Shown in pieces: positions 29,938 through 37,767 of a stretch of DNA of 46,031 bases. Source of the stretch: Candidatus Saccharimonadales bacterium. Its GTDB lineage: Bacteria; Patescibacteriota; Saccharimonadia; Saccharimonadales; DASWIF01. Location of the stretch: contig DASWIF010000012.1 of NCBI GenBank assembly GCA_036397795.1, forward strand, positions 1 to 46,031, in the 5' to 3' direction. The notes beneath the pieces were generated by a model. That model was given only the letters and a program-made list of their open reading frames with translations, was not told the origin of the DNA and ran no database searches. How positions within the stretch are numbered: position 1 is the stretch's first letter; each line of letters starts with the position of its first letter. A program made the translations under genes and the position numbers.

Positions 29938-30111
29938 ATGGGTACTAAAAGTCGAGAATTATGGCTGGAACGTTCGCTCCAGAAAAATAATACCGGCAGC
30001 TACAGCGTTAGTCTGCCAGTTGATCTCATCCGGGCCTTAAACTGGCAAAAAGGCCAACGTGTTCGATTAGCTAAAAAAGGCAGCGCCCTTGTCATTAAAG
30101 ACGTCCCCTAA
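29938..30111 (+). CDS. Short AbrB/SpoVT-type DNA-binding protein (antitoxin-like)
   Basis: A 57-residue protein, easily missed because of its size, with a strong Shine-Dalgarno GAAGGAG and ATG at 29938. It begins MGTKSRELWLERSLQKN, then shows the swapped-hairpin core GSYSVSLPVDLIRALNWQKGQRVRL followed by AKKGSALVIKD. The pattern S.SLP..l...L.W.kG..v.v...g..l.I matches AbrB/MazE-type N-terminal domains. Such proteins are dimeric regulators or antitoxins that bind palindromes near their own promoter, which fits the 47-bp palindrome directly upstream. It converges with and overlaps by 4 bp the deoxyribosyltransferase-like gene. There is no adjacent downstream toxin on the same strand. Confidence 0.8.
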   Translation: MGTKSRELWLERSLQKNNTGSYSVSLPVDLIRALNWQKGQRVRLAKKGSALVIKDVP

Positions 30112-30512
30112 TTAATCTCCACTAGATCTATGACCTGATCAACTGAGTCAACATGATACGTGAATGAAACACTTTCAAAGATGTGGCTATGCTTTTCGCC
30201 ACCCACAATTATAAGTTTGGGGTTCGACTTCGGGTTTTGTAGCTGGGATAGCAGAAATGCGCCCATCTCAACATAGGTACCTCTCATGCCGGAATCTGAA
30301 AGCAGTATAAATATTTCGGCATTGGATGCTGACAACAATGCCTTCCTAACGAATTGATAATAATCCCGGTGCGCGCCCTTGTTCTGGATCCTATTTGTAA
30401 TAACTTCATCAAACCACTTAAAAGTCACGGAGTGTTTTTCTTGCTCAAGTTTATCCGCTAAGTAACATGCGTCGTCTGCTCGCTTGGTTCTGGCGGCAAT
30501 ATATACCTTCAT
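30108..30512 (-). CDS. Nucleoside 2-deoxyribosyltransferase-like protein
   Basis: A 134-residue protein with the nucleoside 2-deoxyribosyltransferase/Toprim-like fold pattern. It begins MKVYIAARTKRADDACYLADKLEQ, then FKWFDE, ALLSASNAEIFILLSDSGMRGTYVEMGAFL and KLIIVGG. The GT.vE.G motif carries the candidate nucleophile Glu. Family members move deoxyribose between bases, hydrolyse nucleotides, or act in phage-defence-like NAD/nucleotide processing; which one applies cannot be told. TATAAA 5 nt before the ATG implies a leaderless mRNA. A TGTGA-N6-TCACA palindrome lies 40 bp upstream. The C-terminus overlaps the AbrB-type gene tail to tail. Confidence 0.75.
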   Translation of the reverse strand: MKVYIAARTKRADDACYLADKLEQEKHSVTFKWFDEVITNRIQNKGAHRDYYQFVRKALLSASNAEIFILLSDSGMRGTYVEMGAFLLSQLQNPKSNPKLIIVGGEKHSHIFESVSFTYHVDSVDQVIDLVEIN

Positions 30513-30517
30513 TTGTC

Positions 30518-30523
30518 TTTATA
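30518..30523 (-). promoter_or_regulatory. -10 box of the deoxyribosyltransferase-like gene
   Basis: TATAAA ends 5 nt before ATG 30512 on the minus strand with no Shine-Dalgarno between. Confidence 0.4.
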
Positions 30524-30551
30524 GCTTCTGACGATTATGGGCTTCGTTGAA

Positions 30552-30567
30552 TGTGACGTTAGTCACA
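30552..30567. promoter_or_regulatory. CRP/FNR-like palindrome TGTGA-N6-TCACA
   Basis: TGTGACGTTAGTCACA is a perfect inverted repeat and equals the classic CRP-type site. Its centre is about 48 bp upstream of the predicted transcription start of the deoxyribosyltransferase-like gene. No CRP-family gene is in the window, so the binding protein is unknown. Confidence 0.4.
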
Positions 30568-30581
30568 GAATGAGCGGCGAG

Positions 30582-30690
30582 GCTCGGTTTGCTTGCAAAC
30601 TCGGCATTGCCGACCGAGCGATGAGAAACCCGAACCTCTAGGGTGCCATTTGGGGAGAGGTTGGGGTGTCTCATACCTAAAGTTCACCCC
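30582..30690. other. Cluster of three stem-loops after polA
   Basis: GCTCGGT (30582-30588) pairs with ACCGAGC (30613-30619) and encloses two small hairpins. AACCTCT (30633-30639) pairs with AGAGGTT (30656-30662). GGGGTG (30663-30668) pairs with CACCCC (30685-30690) across the polA stop codon. There are no T-runs. It may be the structured 3' end of the polA mRNA or an unrecognised small RNA. Confidence 0.4.
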
Positions 30691-33331
30691 AGTTTTGGCC
30701 GATCGTTACATCCACATCAAGCGACACCGGCAGCTTATAAACTCCCTCCATAATCTCTTTCATCTCTTTGGCTACTTTTTTGGCTTTCCAATCAGGGGCT
30801 TCTACCAGGATCGAGTCATGAATTTGAAGTAACTGGTCGGCTTCGGACGCCAGTTCGGCCTCGATCTTGATCATGGCCAGCTTGGTTATGTCAGCGGCCG
30901 TGCCCTGGATTGGCATGTTAACCGCTTGCCGGTAGGCCGCCTCGCGAACCACGAAATTTGATGAATTTACGTCCGGTGTCGGCCGCCGACGGCCAAACAT
31001 CGTTTCGACATAGCCCTTGTCCTTGGCCATGCTTTTGGTCTTATCAATAAAATCCAACAGCGGTTGCCTCAGCTCAAAGTAACGTTCTATAAACTCCTTG
31101 GCGGCTTCGTGAGTCATGCCGGTGGCTTGGCTCAGTCCGTGCGGGCTCATGCCGTAAAGTACTCCAAAATTAATGACTTTGGCGTCGCGGCGCTGATTTT
31201 TAGTGACGTCGTCCATGGCCACGCCATAGACTTGAGCGGCCGTTCTAGTATGAATATCGAGACCATTATTGAAAGCTTCGATCAGATCATCGTCACCGGC
31301 TAAAACAGCGGCAATACGAAGCTCGATTTGCGAGTAATCGGCGCTGATAAATACATTGCCCTTGGCCGCTACAAAGGCCTCGCGGATGCGTCGTCCCAGA
31401 TCAGTCCGGACCGGTATGTTTTGCAGGTTCGGCTCGGAGCTTGATAGACGACCGGTCGGCGCCACCACCAATGAAAAGTCCGTGTGCAAGCGGCCGGCAT
31501 CGTCGACTAGCCCGGGTAAAGCGTCGACATACGTGCTCTTGAGTTTAGCGCACTCCCGATAATCAGTTATTAGATTAATAATTGGGTGTAGCCCCCTTAA
31601 TTTATCAAGCTCGCGGGCGGCCGTGGAATAACCGGTTTTGCCTTTTTTAACACCTGTAGTGGGCAATTTTAGACCATCAAATAATATGTCTGCCAGTTGG
31701 CCAGGGCTAGCAATGTTAAACTCCCGGTTGGCATGGCCGTAAATTTGCTGTTCGATATCAGATATTTGCTCTTCAAGCTCGCCCGACATTTTCTTAAGGT
31801 AGCCGCTATTAAGCTGTATACCGCGGTGCTCCATTATCGCCAGTACGGGAATAACCGGAAATTCGATCTTATGAGCCATATCCGCCAGCTTGGGAATAGT
31901 TTTTAACCCTTTATGCTGCAAATCATATAAACCCCAGATGCTGGCGGTGATTTTTGGCGCTGCGGCTTGGATGTCCATCGGCGGCACGTTTTCTAGTTCC
32001 TGCCCCTCATAGCCGAGTTCTGACTGAGCTAAGTCAGTCAAGCTGAGGTCGCGCGTCAGTGAATTAAGCAAAAAGGCGCCAACCTGTACGTCGTGGCCGA
32101 CCGGCCGGGCCTCAATGCCAAGATGTAACAAAGCTTTGAGACTGTTTTTAATGTTGTGCCCGATTTTGTCGGTTTTTTTGTCTTTGAGTAAGCTGCCCAG
32201 TTTGGCCTTGACGCTTTCTGCCTCCAGCTGTCCGGTCAAATCGATCACCACGCAGCGGTTAGGAGTGTCGCTAAGAATAATGTGCGACAAATCGCTAAAG
32301 TGCGCGCCGACGGTACGAGTGTGCAGAACCAACTTGTCAGTTGGTTGAAGCTTAAGGTTCTTTAAGTCCGCTGCCGTATAAATCAATTCTACTTTGGCCG
32401 CCGGTTTGAAGTCCCCGCTTTGAGCTACTTTTTCAAGTTCGGCTTGGGTTTGTTGCATGTCTTGAGGCAGCTGTCGGATAAGAGTTCTAAATTCGAGCTC
32501 GCGCAAAAGCGCGCTTAGCGTATTGGTGTCTAAGTTCTTGATATCCGCCGTCTTTAAGTTGAGTCTTACCGGCACATCTTCGTCTAAAATCACCAGCTCC
32601 CTGGTCAAAAACGCCATGTCCTTGCCAGCTTCTAATTTAGATTTAAGCGACCCTTTAATCTTGTCCAGATTATGATAGACGCCGTCAAGCGAACGGTAAT
32701 CGTGGATTAATTTGACCGCCGTTTTGTCGCCAACCCCCGAGACCCCAGGTATGTTGTCCGATGGGTCACCCTTTAAAGCTTTGTAATCGACAAACTGCTG
32801 CGGGGTCAGGTCGTAGACCTCTTTTAGGCGCTCCTCGTCAATTACGTCAACATTCGTCAAGCCCTTTTTCAGAAGAGCGACGTTAGTATGGCCGTTGACT
32901 AGCTGCAATACGTCGTGGTCACTAGTTATAAGCAGCGTATCGACTTTATGTTGGTGCGCCTGTTTAGCCAGCGTAGCCATGATGTCATCGGCCTCGTGGT
33001 CGTCGATCTCGAATAACGGCCAGCCAAAGGCTCCGAGCAGCTCGTGCAAAATTGGCACTTGTTCATAGAAATCCGGTGGAGCCGGCTTACGGTTAGCCTT
33101 GTACTGAGGATATATTTCAGTCCGGCGGCGAATATTAGTCTTGGGCTTATCCCAGGCCACCGCTACGTAATCTGGCTTGAATTTTTTTATAACCTCCAAA
33201 GCCATAACGGCAAAACCATAAACTCCGCCGGTCGGCTTACCGTCTTTTGTCGCCAAGTTTGGCATGGCGTAATAGCCGCGGTAAAAAACGCTCTTGCCGT
33301 CGATTACGACTAGTCTTTTTGTTCCAGACAT
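30677..33331 (-). CDS. polA: DNA polymerase I with inactive proofreading domain
   Basis: An 884-residue Pol I. The 5'-3' exonuclease/FEN domain (about 1-295) keeps the Asp-rich centre (VVIDGKSVFYRGYYA, DDHEADDIMATLA, GDPSDNIPGVSGVGDKTA). The middle domain (about 310-480) has the 3'-5' exonuclease fold but lacks its acidic residues: the DxE position reads LHTRT and the next Asp position is Ser in GHNIKNSLKAL. The polymerase domain has motif A FISADYSQIELR, motif B RRDAKVINFGVLYGM and motif C QIHDSILVE. So it repairs and fills gaps without proofreading, as Taq and Bst enzymes do. TATAAT lies 6 nt before the ATG, implying a leaderless mRNA. Confidence 0.97.
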   Translation of the reverse strand: MSGTKRLVVIDGKSVFYRGYYAMPNLATKDGKPTGGVYGFAVMALEVIKKFKPDYVAVAWDKPKTNIRRRTEIYPQYKANRKPAPPDFYEQVPILHELLGAFGWPLFEIDDHEADDIMATLAKQAHQHKVDTLLITSDHDVLQLVNGHTNVALLKKGLTNVDVIDEERLKEVYDLTPQQFVDYKALKGDPSDNIPGVSGVGDKTAVKLIHDYRSLDGVYHNLDKIKGSLKSKLEAGKDMAFLTRELVILDEDVPVRLNLKTADIKNLDTNTLSALLRELEFRTLIRQLPQDMQQTQAELEKVAQSGDFKPAAKVELIYTAADLKNLKLQPTDKLVLHTRTVGAHFSDLSHIILSDTPNRCVVIDLTGQLEAESVKAKLGSLLKDKKTDKIGHNIKNSLKALLHLGIEARPVGHDVQVGAFLLNSLTRDLSLTDLAQSELGYEGQELENVPPMDIQAAAPKITASIWGLYDLQHKGLKTIPKLADMAHKIEFPVIPVLAIMEHRGIQLNSGYLKKMSGELEEQISDIEQQIYGHANREFNIASPGQLADILFDGLKLPTTGVKKGKTGYSTAARELDKLRGLHPIINLITDYRECAKLKSTYVDALPGLVDDAGRLHTDFSLVVAPTGRLSSSEPNLQNIPVRTDLGRRIREAFVAAKGNVFISADYSQIELRIAAVLAGDDDLIEAFNNGLDIHTRTAAQVYGVAMDDVTKNQRRDAKVINFGVLYGMSPHGLSQATGMTHEAAKEFIERYFELRQPLLDFIDKTKSMAKDKGYVETMFGRRRPTPDVNSSNFVVREAAYRQAVNMPIQGTAADITKLAMIKIEAELASEADQLLQIHDSILVEAPDWKAKKVAKEMKEIMEGVYKLPVSLDVDVTIGQNWGEL

Positions 33332-33337
33332 GGGTTA

Positions 33338-33343
33338 ATTATA
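33338..33343 (-). promoter_or_regulatory. -10 box of polA, leaderless
   Basis: TATAAT, then TAACCC, then ATG 33331 on the minus strand. Transcription would start at about the ATG. A recognisable -35 box is absent. Confidence 0.5.
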
Positions 33344-33370
33344 CCCTCTGAACAACTATATTAATTGAGA

Positions 33371-33376
33371 TATACT
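33371..33376 (+). promoter_or_regulatory. -10 box of the small kinase gene
   Basis: TATACT ends 10 nt before ATG 33387; no Shine-Dalgarno in the gap. Confidence 0.4.
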
Positions 33377-33386
33377 CTTTATTGAT

Positions 33387-33956
33387 ATGAAACAAAACCT
33401 AGTGCTCGCTATCGTCGGTATGCCAGGCAGCGGTAAAGGCAGCGTGGTGGCCTACCTGGAGAGACGCGGCTGGCCGTCTGTCAGGTTTGGCGCGATTGTC
33501 TACGACGAGATTAAACGTCGCGGACTCGATATCGTGAAAGATGAAAAGGCCGTCAATAAAGACTTGCGAGACAAAGAAGGGCCGTTGGTACTGGCAAAGC
33601 GGGTAGCCAAACGGGTTGAGGCGCTTTTGGCCGTAAACCATCGAGTCGTAGTGCTGGATGGACTCTACAGCTGGTCGGAGTTAAAGTATTTTCAGAAAAA
33701 ACATAGTCAAAGACTAGTGGTCATAGCCGTCGTGGCTAATCGACAAATAAGATATGAACGCGCGTCGGCTCGACGCGATGGAGAACGGATATATACCCCG
33801 GCAGATGTAATGGCCCGCGATATCCACGAAATTGAAAACCTCGAAAAGGGCGGTCCAATAGTTTACGCCGATTATTACATTCAAAATAACTCCAGTCTTT
33901 CAAGCTTGGAGAGACAAATAAAAAACGTGCTTAAAGATTTGGGGCTATCTACTTGA
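33387..33956 (+). CDS. P-loop kinase of the dephospho-CoA kinase/adenylate-kinase-like type
   Basis: A 189-residue AAA_18/AAA_33-type P-loop protein. Walker A is [12 protein letters not shown] (about 9-20). [16 protein letters not shown] follows, then [15 protein letters not shown] (Walker-B-like Asp) and the Arg-rich lid [24 protein letters not shown]. The combination GxPGSGKG...D.i..E..RRG resembles the archaeal UPF0200 dephospho-CoA-kinase-related group and small nucleoside-monophosphate kinases. The true substrate cannot be decided by sequence alone. It is divergent from polA and its 3' end overlaps rpoD by 8 bp. Confidence 0.75.
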   Translation: MKQNLVLAIVGMPGSGKGSVVAYLERRGWPSVRFGAIVYDEIKRRGLDIVKDEKAVNKDLRDKEGPLVLAKRVAKRVEALLAVNHRVVVLDGLYSWSELKYFQKKHSQRLVVIAVVANRQIRYERASARRDGERIYTPADVMARDIHEIENLEKGGPIVYADYYIQNNSSLSSLERQIKNVLKDLGLST

Positions 33957-35052
33957 TATAGTCGTACAGTTTTTTGGCGTCTTTATGCTTGCGCAGTTTG
34001 GCTAGGGCTTTGGCTTCAATTTGGCGGATACGTTCGCGCGTGACGTCAAATTCACGGCCGACTTCTTCAAGCGTGTGGCTTTTGCCGTCTTCTAAGCCAA
34101 ACCTCATCTTAAGAATCTTCTGCTCCCGCTCGCCGAGGATGTCTAAAATGTCCTGGACGTGCTCTTTTAATAACTGGGTGGTGGCCGATTCGTCCGGCGT
34201 TGGCGTGTCCTCATCTTCGATAAAATCGCCCAGAACCGACTCGTCCTCGTCGTCGCGCACGCTGGCGTCGAGTGACGATATATCCTGCTTGATCTTCATT
34301 ATGTGTTCGACTTTGTCGACTTCAATTTCCATCTCCTGGGCAATCTCCTCATAGGACGGCTCGCGGTTTAGTTCCTGGGTTAGACGCCGCTGTGTTCGAA
34401 GTAGTTTATTGATAGTCTCGACCATGTGAACAGGGATTCTAATCGTCCTGGCCTGGTCGGCGATGGCCCGGGTGATAGCCTGGCGAATCCACCAGGTGGC
34501 GTAAGTCGAGAACTTAAAACCTTTGTCCGGGTCAAATTTTTCAACGGCGCGCAGAAGCCCGGTGTTGCCTTCTTGAATCAGATCTAACAGATCCAAGCCC
34601 CGCCCGACATAACGCTTGGCGATCGATACCACCAGCCTCATATTAGCTTCGGCCATTTCGTCCTTGGCTTTAATTTCGCCGGCTTTTACCCGTTGGGCAA
34701 TTGCCAGCTCCTGCACAGGTGTCAGCAACGGGATCTTGCCGATTTCACGCAAGTAAAGACGTACTGAGTCGTCGGCGATATCGTCAAGGTAGGCGCTATG
34801 TTTGGCCTTTTCCAGCGCTTCATTGTCTGCCAGGTCGTCTTCTTCATCACTGAGGATCTCAACCCCTTCATCTACAAGTTCCGAGTGGAGGGCGTCGAGC
34901 AAATCAACGTTTTCCTCAGTGTCAGGAATTTTATCGAAGACTTCTTTTTGGGTAATAAAACCTTGCTTCTTGGCTTTTTGGGTAAGCTCGTCCTTGATTA
35001 CCGCCAATTGGTCAGTATCAGAGTCGGACACCTTTTTCTTACGTGGAGCCAC
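33949..35052 (-). CDS. rpoD: Primary RNA polymerase sigma factor (GTG start)
   Basis: A 367-residue sigma-70 (SigA). A short region 1.1-like N-terminus (about 10-80) is followed by region 1.2 ([30 protein letters not shown]), region 2 ([64 protein letters not shown], including the -10 recognition helix), region 3, and region 4 ([50 protein letters not shown], -35 recognition). It starts with GTG sharing its G with the dnaG TAG stop. The dnaG-rpoD pair is the macromolecular synthesis operon without rpsU. As the housekeeping sigma it should read the TANNNT promoters listed here. Confidence 0.97.
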   Translation of the reverse strand: MAPRKKKVSDSDTDQLAVIKDELTQKAKKQGFITQKEVFDKIPDTEENVDLLDALHSELVDEGVEILSDEEDDLADNEALEKAKHSAYLDDIADDSVRLYLREIGKIPLLTPVQELAIAQRVKAGEIKAKDEMAEANMRLVVSIAKRYVGRGLDLLDLIQEGNTGLLRAVEKFDPDKGFKFSTYATWWIRQAITRAIADQARTIRIPVHMVETINKLLRTQRRLTQELNREPSYEEIAQEMEIEVDKVEHIMKIKQDISSLDASVRDDEDESVLGDFIEDEDTPTPDESATTQLLKEHVQDILDILGEREQKILKMRFGLEDGKSHTLEEVGREFDVTRERIRQIEAKALAKLRKHKDAKKLYDYIK

Positions 35053-36776
35053 TAGCCCTCCTTCTTGAGAGACTTGCTAACAATCTTAAGTAGTTCTTGA
35101 TGCGATTTTTCATCGGCCGAATCCAAAGCCTCACGCATCCGGTGTGCTATTTCAGCCGTTTGTTTTTTCTTAGTTTCTTTGGCGATACGGCGAGCGGTTT
35201 CCATGGCGTCGGCCAATCTGGCTGAGCTGGAGCTCGATCCGTAAAAGTCTTCCGCCCTAAACGTGATTATCTTGACATACTCATCGGCCTCAAGCAAATC
35301 ATTTTCTTTTATGCCCGGTTGGCTCTTTAGCTGAGCAATAATCTTTTGCTGCTCGGAAAAAATAAAGTCATGCGGGCTTAATTTGCTTAGACAATCGCGG
35401 GTCTCCGGATATGCCACCAGCAGACCGATGAATGTATCTATGTAATTAAACGTTCTTGTCTTCGACTCGTTACTAGGTTGCTGGCTTTTTTTCCTGATTG
35501 GGCTGTTTCCCGCCGGCCGGCCGATTTTTTCCTTGATTCGGTCTGGCGGAACGTTAATCTTGGCCGATACTACTTGAATATAGTGCTCCGTCTCTACCGG
35601 ATCGGTAACCCGCCTGATGATTTCTATCAGCTTGTCGCTGAATAGGCGTTTGCCCTGGGCCGTAGAGATGTCAAAAACCGAAGCGTAGTGATCCACCAGC
35701 CAATCCATGACATAAACCGAAGCCTCCAGCGCCTTCGGCCAGGCAGCTGGGTCCTTGCTAATTAATTCATCGGGGTCTTTACCGCCAGGCATTGAGACGA
35801 TTGACAAACTGACACCGACATCCTGGGCAATCGGGATAGCCCGCTCGGTGGCACTTAGGCCGGCTTGATCTTGGTCAAAGGCTAACAGCACATTGGTACT
35901 AAGCCGGCTGAGTTGTAGCAGTTGATCTCTTGTCAGGGCCGTACCGGCCGTCGCCACGCAGCGGTAAACGCCGGCCTGGTGCGAGGCGATAACATCTAAA
36001 TTGCCCTCGACTAATACGGCCGAATCCTGCTCTCGAATGGCCGCTTTAGCCAGGTGGAGACCAAAAATGTGGCGGCCCTTGTCATAAATCAGGGTTTGCG
36101 GCGTGTTGATGTATTTAGGAGAATTCGAATCATCGATTAATTGGCGGGCGGTAAATCCGACGGGTTGCCCCTGGCCGTCCATGAGCGGGACCATAATCCG
36201 GCCGCGAAACATGTCAAACCAACTGCCCCGCCGATTAACAATCAAACCGGCTTTTTTTACGTCTTCTGGTTTAAATTTTCGTTTTATCAGGAATTTGTAC
36301 AGCGCCTGGCCTTGGGACGGTGCATAGCCTAGTTTAAAGTCTTTGATGGTCTCCGACTTATAACCGCGCTGTCGCCGCAAATAATTGAGCGCTGAAGGGT
36401 TTTTGGCCAAACTGGCATGGTAGTACTTAAGCGCCAACTCGTTAATCTCAATCAAGCGTTTTTTGAGTTTGGCGGTCTCGCCCGACCCCCTTTGGTACTG
36501 TGATAAATCTATACCGGCTTTGCGGGCTAATATTTCCATGGCGCCGACAAAGTCAACACCCTCCATCTCCATCACGAATGTAAAGATATCACCGCCCTTA
36601 TTAGCGCTGAAGTCATGCCAAATTTGCTTATCCGGACTGACCATAAAGCTCGGGGTTTTTTCGTTGCCGAACGGACTTAGTGCTTTGAAGTTTCGGCCGG
36701 ACCGTTTGAGCTCAAGATAAGTTCCAACCACATCCTCAACGCTCAGACGGCGTTTTATATCGTCTTTGGCATCCAT
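35052..36776 (-). CDS. dnaG: DNA primase DnaG lacking the CHC2 zinc ligands
   Basis: A 574-residue primase of normal length. The N-terminal zinc-binding domain (about 1-95) aligns end to end ([59 protein letters not shown]) but every ligand is changed: CPFH reads SPFG, and the HCFGC segment reads HDFSA. The catalytic RNA polymerase and TOPRIM domain (about 120-330) has [46 protein letters not shown] (catalytic Glu) and [12 protein letters not shown] (metal Asps). The helicase-binding C-terminal domain follows. The enzyme makes primers for replication. TATACT lies 10 nt before the ATG. It forms an operon with rpoD. Confidence 0.96.
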   Translation of the reverse strand: MDAKDDIKRRLSVEDVVGTYLELKRSGRNFKALSPFGNEKTPSFMVSPDKQIWHDFSANKGGDIFTFVMEMEGVDFVGAMEILARKAGIDLSQYQRGSGETAKLKKRLIEINELALKYYHASLAKNPSALNYLRRQRGYKSETIKDFKLGYAPSQGQALYKFLIKRKFKPEDVKKAGLIVNRRGSWFDMFRGRIMVPLMDGQGQPVGFTARQLIDDSNSPKYINTPQTLIYDKGRHIFGLHLAKAAIREQDSAVLVEGNLDVIASHQAGVYRCVATAGTALTRDQLLQLSRLSTNVLLAFDQDQAGLSATERAIPIAQDVGVSLSIVSMPGGKDPDELISKDPAAWPKALEASVYVMDWLVDHYASVFDISTAQGKRLFSDKLIEIIRRVTDPVETEHYIQVVSAKINVPPDRIKEKIGRPAGNSPIRKKSQQPSNESKTRTFNYIDTFIGLLVAYPETRDCLSKLSPHDFIFSEQQKIIAQLKSQPGIKENDLLEADEYVKIITFRAEDFYGSSSSSARLADAMETARRIAKETKKKQTAEIAHRMREALDSADEKSHQELLKIVSKSLKKEG

Positions 36777-36786
36777 ATCACCACTT

Positions 36787-36792
36787 AGTATA
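36787..36792 (-). promoter_or_regulatory. -10 box of dnaG-rpoD
   Basis: TATACT ends 10 nt before ATG 36776 on the minus strand. The implied leader is only about 3-4 nt. Confidence 0.45.
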
Positions 36793-36831
36793 AGGTTGAA
36801 AGCTTGTTCTAATAAAGCATATGGGTTTAGC

Positions 36832-36837
36832 TATAAG
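36832..36837 (+). promoter_or_regulatory. -10 box of the 172-residue membrane protein gene
   Basis: TATAAG ends 6 nt before ATG 36844 on the plus strand, again a leaderless layout. Confidence 0.4.
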
Positions 36838-36843
36838 TAAGTT

Positions 36844-37362
36844 ATGCAACCAAACCAGGTCTATTTTGACCCCAACGCTACCCAGATAAAGCAGCGTAAA
36901 ATGATCAAACTAATCATTTCCCTCGCGGTCGCTACCTTTTTAGTGTTGCTACTGGGCTTGTTATTTAGATCGAGCGAGCCATCCCGAGGAGATCTCGGTT
37001 TGACACTGGCCCGGCACAACGAATTGGTTAGGGTGATCGACGAATTTGAAGACGAAGCCCAGTCAATTGCTACCAAACAATTGCTGGCCAGAACCAAGTT
37101 GGTGTTAATAAGTGGTGCCAACGAACTGATGTCAATTGGCGTGGCGGCGGACGACCAACAGGTTTCGCGCGTCAAAGTATTAGATGCCACTCTGATAGAG
37201 GCCGTCGGCAATAACACCTTTGATTCCGCCATCACCGACTTAATTAGGTCGGCGGTGGCTGCCAGTGAGCACGATTTGGCGCTACTTAAAGACCCTTTTA
37301 GCAATACTGAAACCAGCCAAACCATAAACAACCTGCTGGCTGATTATGCCCAATTACTTTGA
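36844..37362 (+). CDS. Single-pass membrane protein of unknown function
   Basis: A 172-residue protein I do not recognise. A short cytoplasmic basic N-terminus (about 1-21) leads into one membrane helix (about 22-43, LIISLAVATFLVLLLGLLF). An extracellular helical domain of about 125 residues follows, rich in Ala, Leu, Asn and Asp, with coiled-coil-like heptads (VIDEFEDEAQSIATKQLLARTKLVLISGANEL). There are no cysteines and no enzymatic motif. It is divergent from dnaG and converges with the YjbR-like gene, overlapping it by 9 bp. Confidence 0.75.
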   Translation: MQPNQVYFDPNATQIKQRKMIKLIISLAVATFLVLLLGLLFRSSEPSRGDLGLTLARHNELVRVIDEFEDEAQSIATKQLLARTKLVLISGANELMSIGVAADDQQVSRVKVLDATLIEAVGNNTFDSAITDLIRSAVAASEHDLALLKDPFSNTETSQTINNLLADYAQLL

Positions 37363-37719
37363 TTTGGCCAGTTTGTCTCGCGACGTCTGCGGTAAACCAG
37401 CCACGATCAAGCTGTACGAGTGATCGATCAAATCAAATATCTCATTGTTAGTTAGTTGGCCGCTCAAGATAATAGTGTTCCAGTGACGCTTACTCAAATG
37501 ATAACCGGGCATGACGCTGACGTACCGCTGCCTCAGAGTTTCGGCCAACTGAGGGTCGCATTTCAGGCTTAGTCTGAGCGGCGACGTTTTTTCCGACACC
37601 AAGGCAAACATTTTCTCGGCCACTTTATAGACTCCAACGCTTTCGCCGAAAGGGTAATCCAGCCTAGCGCCTGGCTGGCTGAGCAAGTAGTCCTCGACTT
37701 GGCGGTGAGTGAGCATCAT
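37354..37719 (-). CDS. MmcQ/YjbR family protein
   Basis: A 121-residue protein of the YjbR/CyaY-like fold. Typical features are the start LTHRQVEDYLLSQPGARLDYPFGESVGVYKVAEKMFALV, RLSLKCDPQLAETLRQRY and the end PGYHLSKRHWNTIILSGQLTNNEIFDLIDHSYSLIVAGLP. The family is proposed to bind DNA or nucleotides but has no established activity. Two adjacent ATG codons exist; the first lies 7 nt after a TATACT -10 box (37727-37732), so a leaderless start is expected. It is divergent from the antiporter gene 48 bp away. Confidence 0.92.
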   Translation of the reverse strand: MMLTHRQVEDYLLSQPGARLDYPFGESVGVYKVAEKMFALVSEKTSPLRLSLKCDPQLAETLRQRYVSVMPGYHLSKRHWNTIILSGQLTNNEIFDLIDHSYSLIVAGLPQTSRDKLAKSK

Positions 37720-37726
37720 TTAGCCG

Positions 37727-37756
37727 AGTATAGCACCGCTTTGCTGGTGTTATGAT
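37727..37756. promoter_or_regulatory. Divergent promoter region between yjbR-like gene and antiporter gene
   Basis: On the minus strand TATACT (37732-37727) ends 7 nt before ATG 37719. On the plus strand TATGAT (37751-37756) ends 11 nt before ATG 37768. Both units appear to have almost no leader. The two -10 boxes are 18 bp apart, so polymerases may compete. Confidence 0.4.
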
Positions 37757-37767
37757 GTACGTAAGTT

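Noticed and set aside
30618-30650. tRNA-like T-arm (GGTTCGGGTTTC on the minus strand)
   Set aside because: The flanking bases do not pair into a T stem, and no acceptor, D or anticodon arms can be built.
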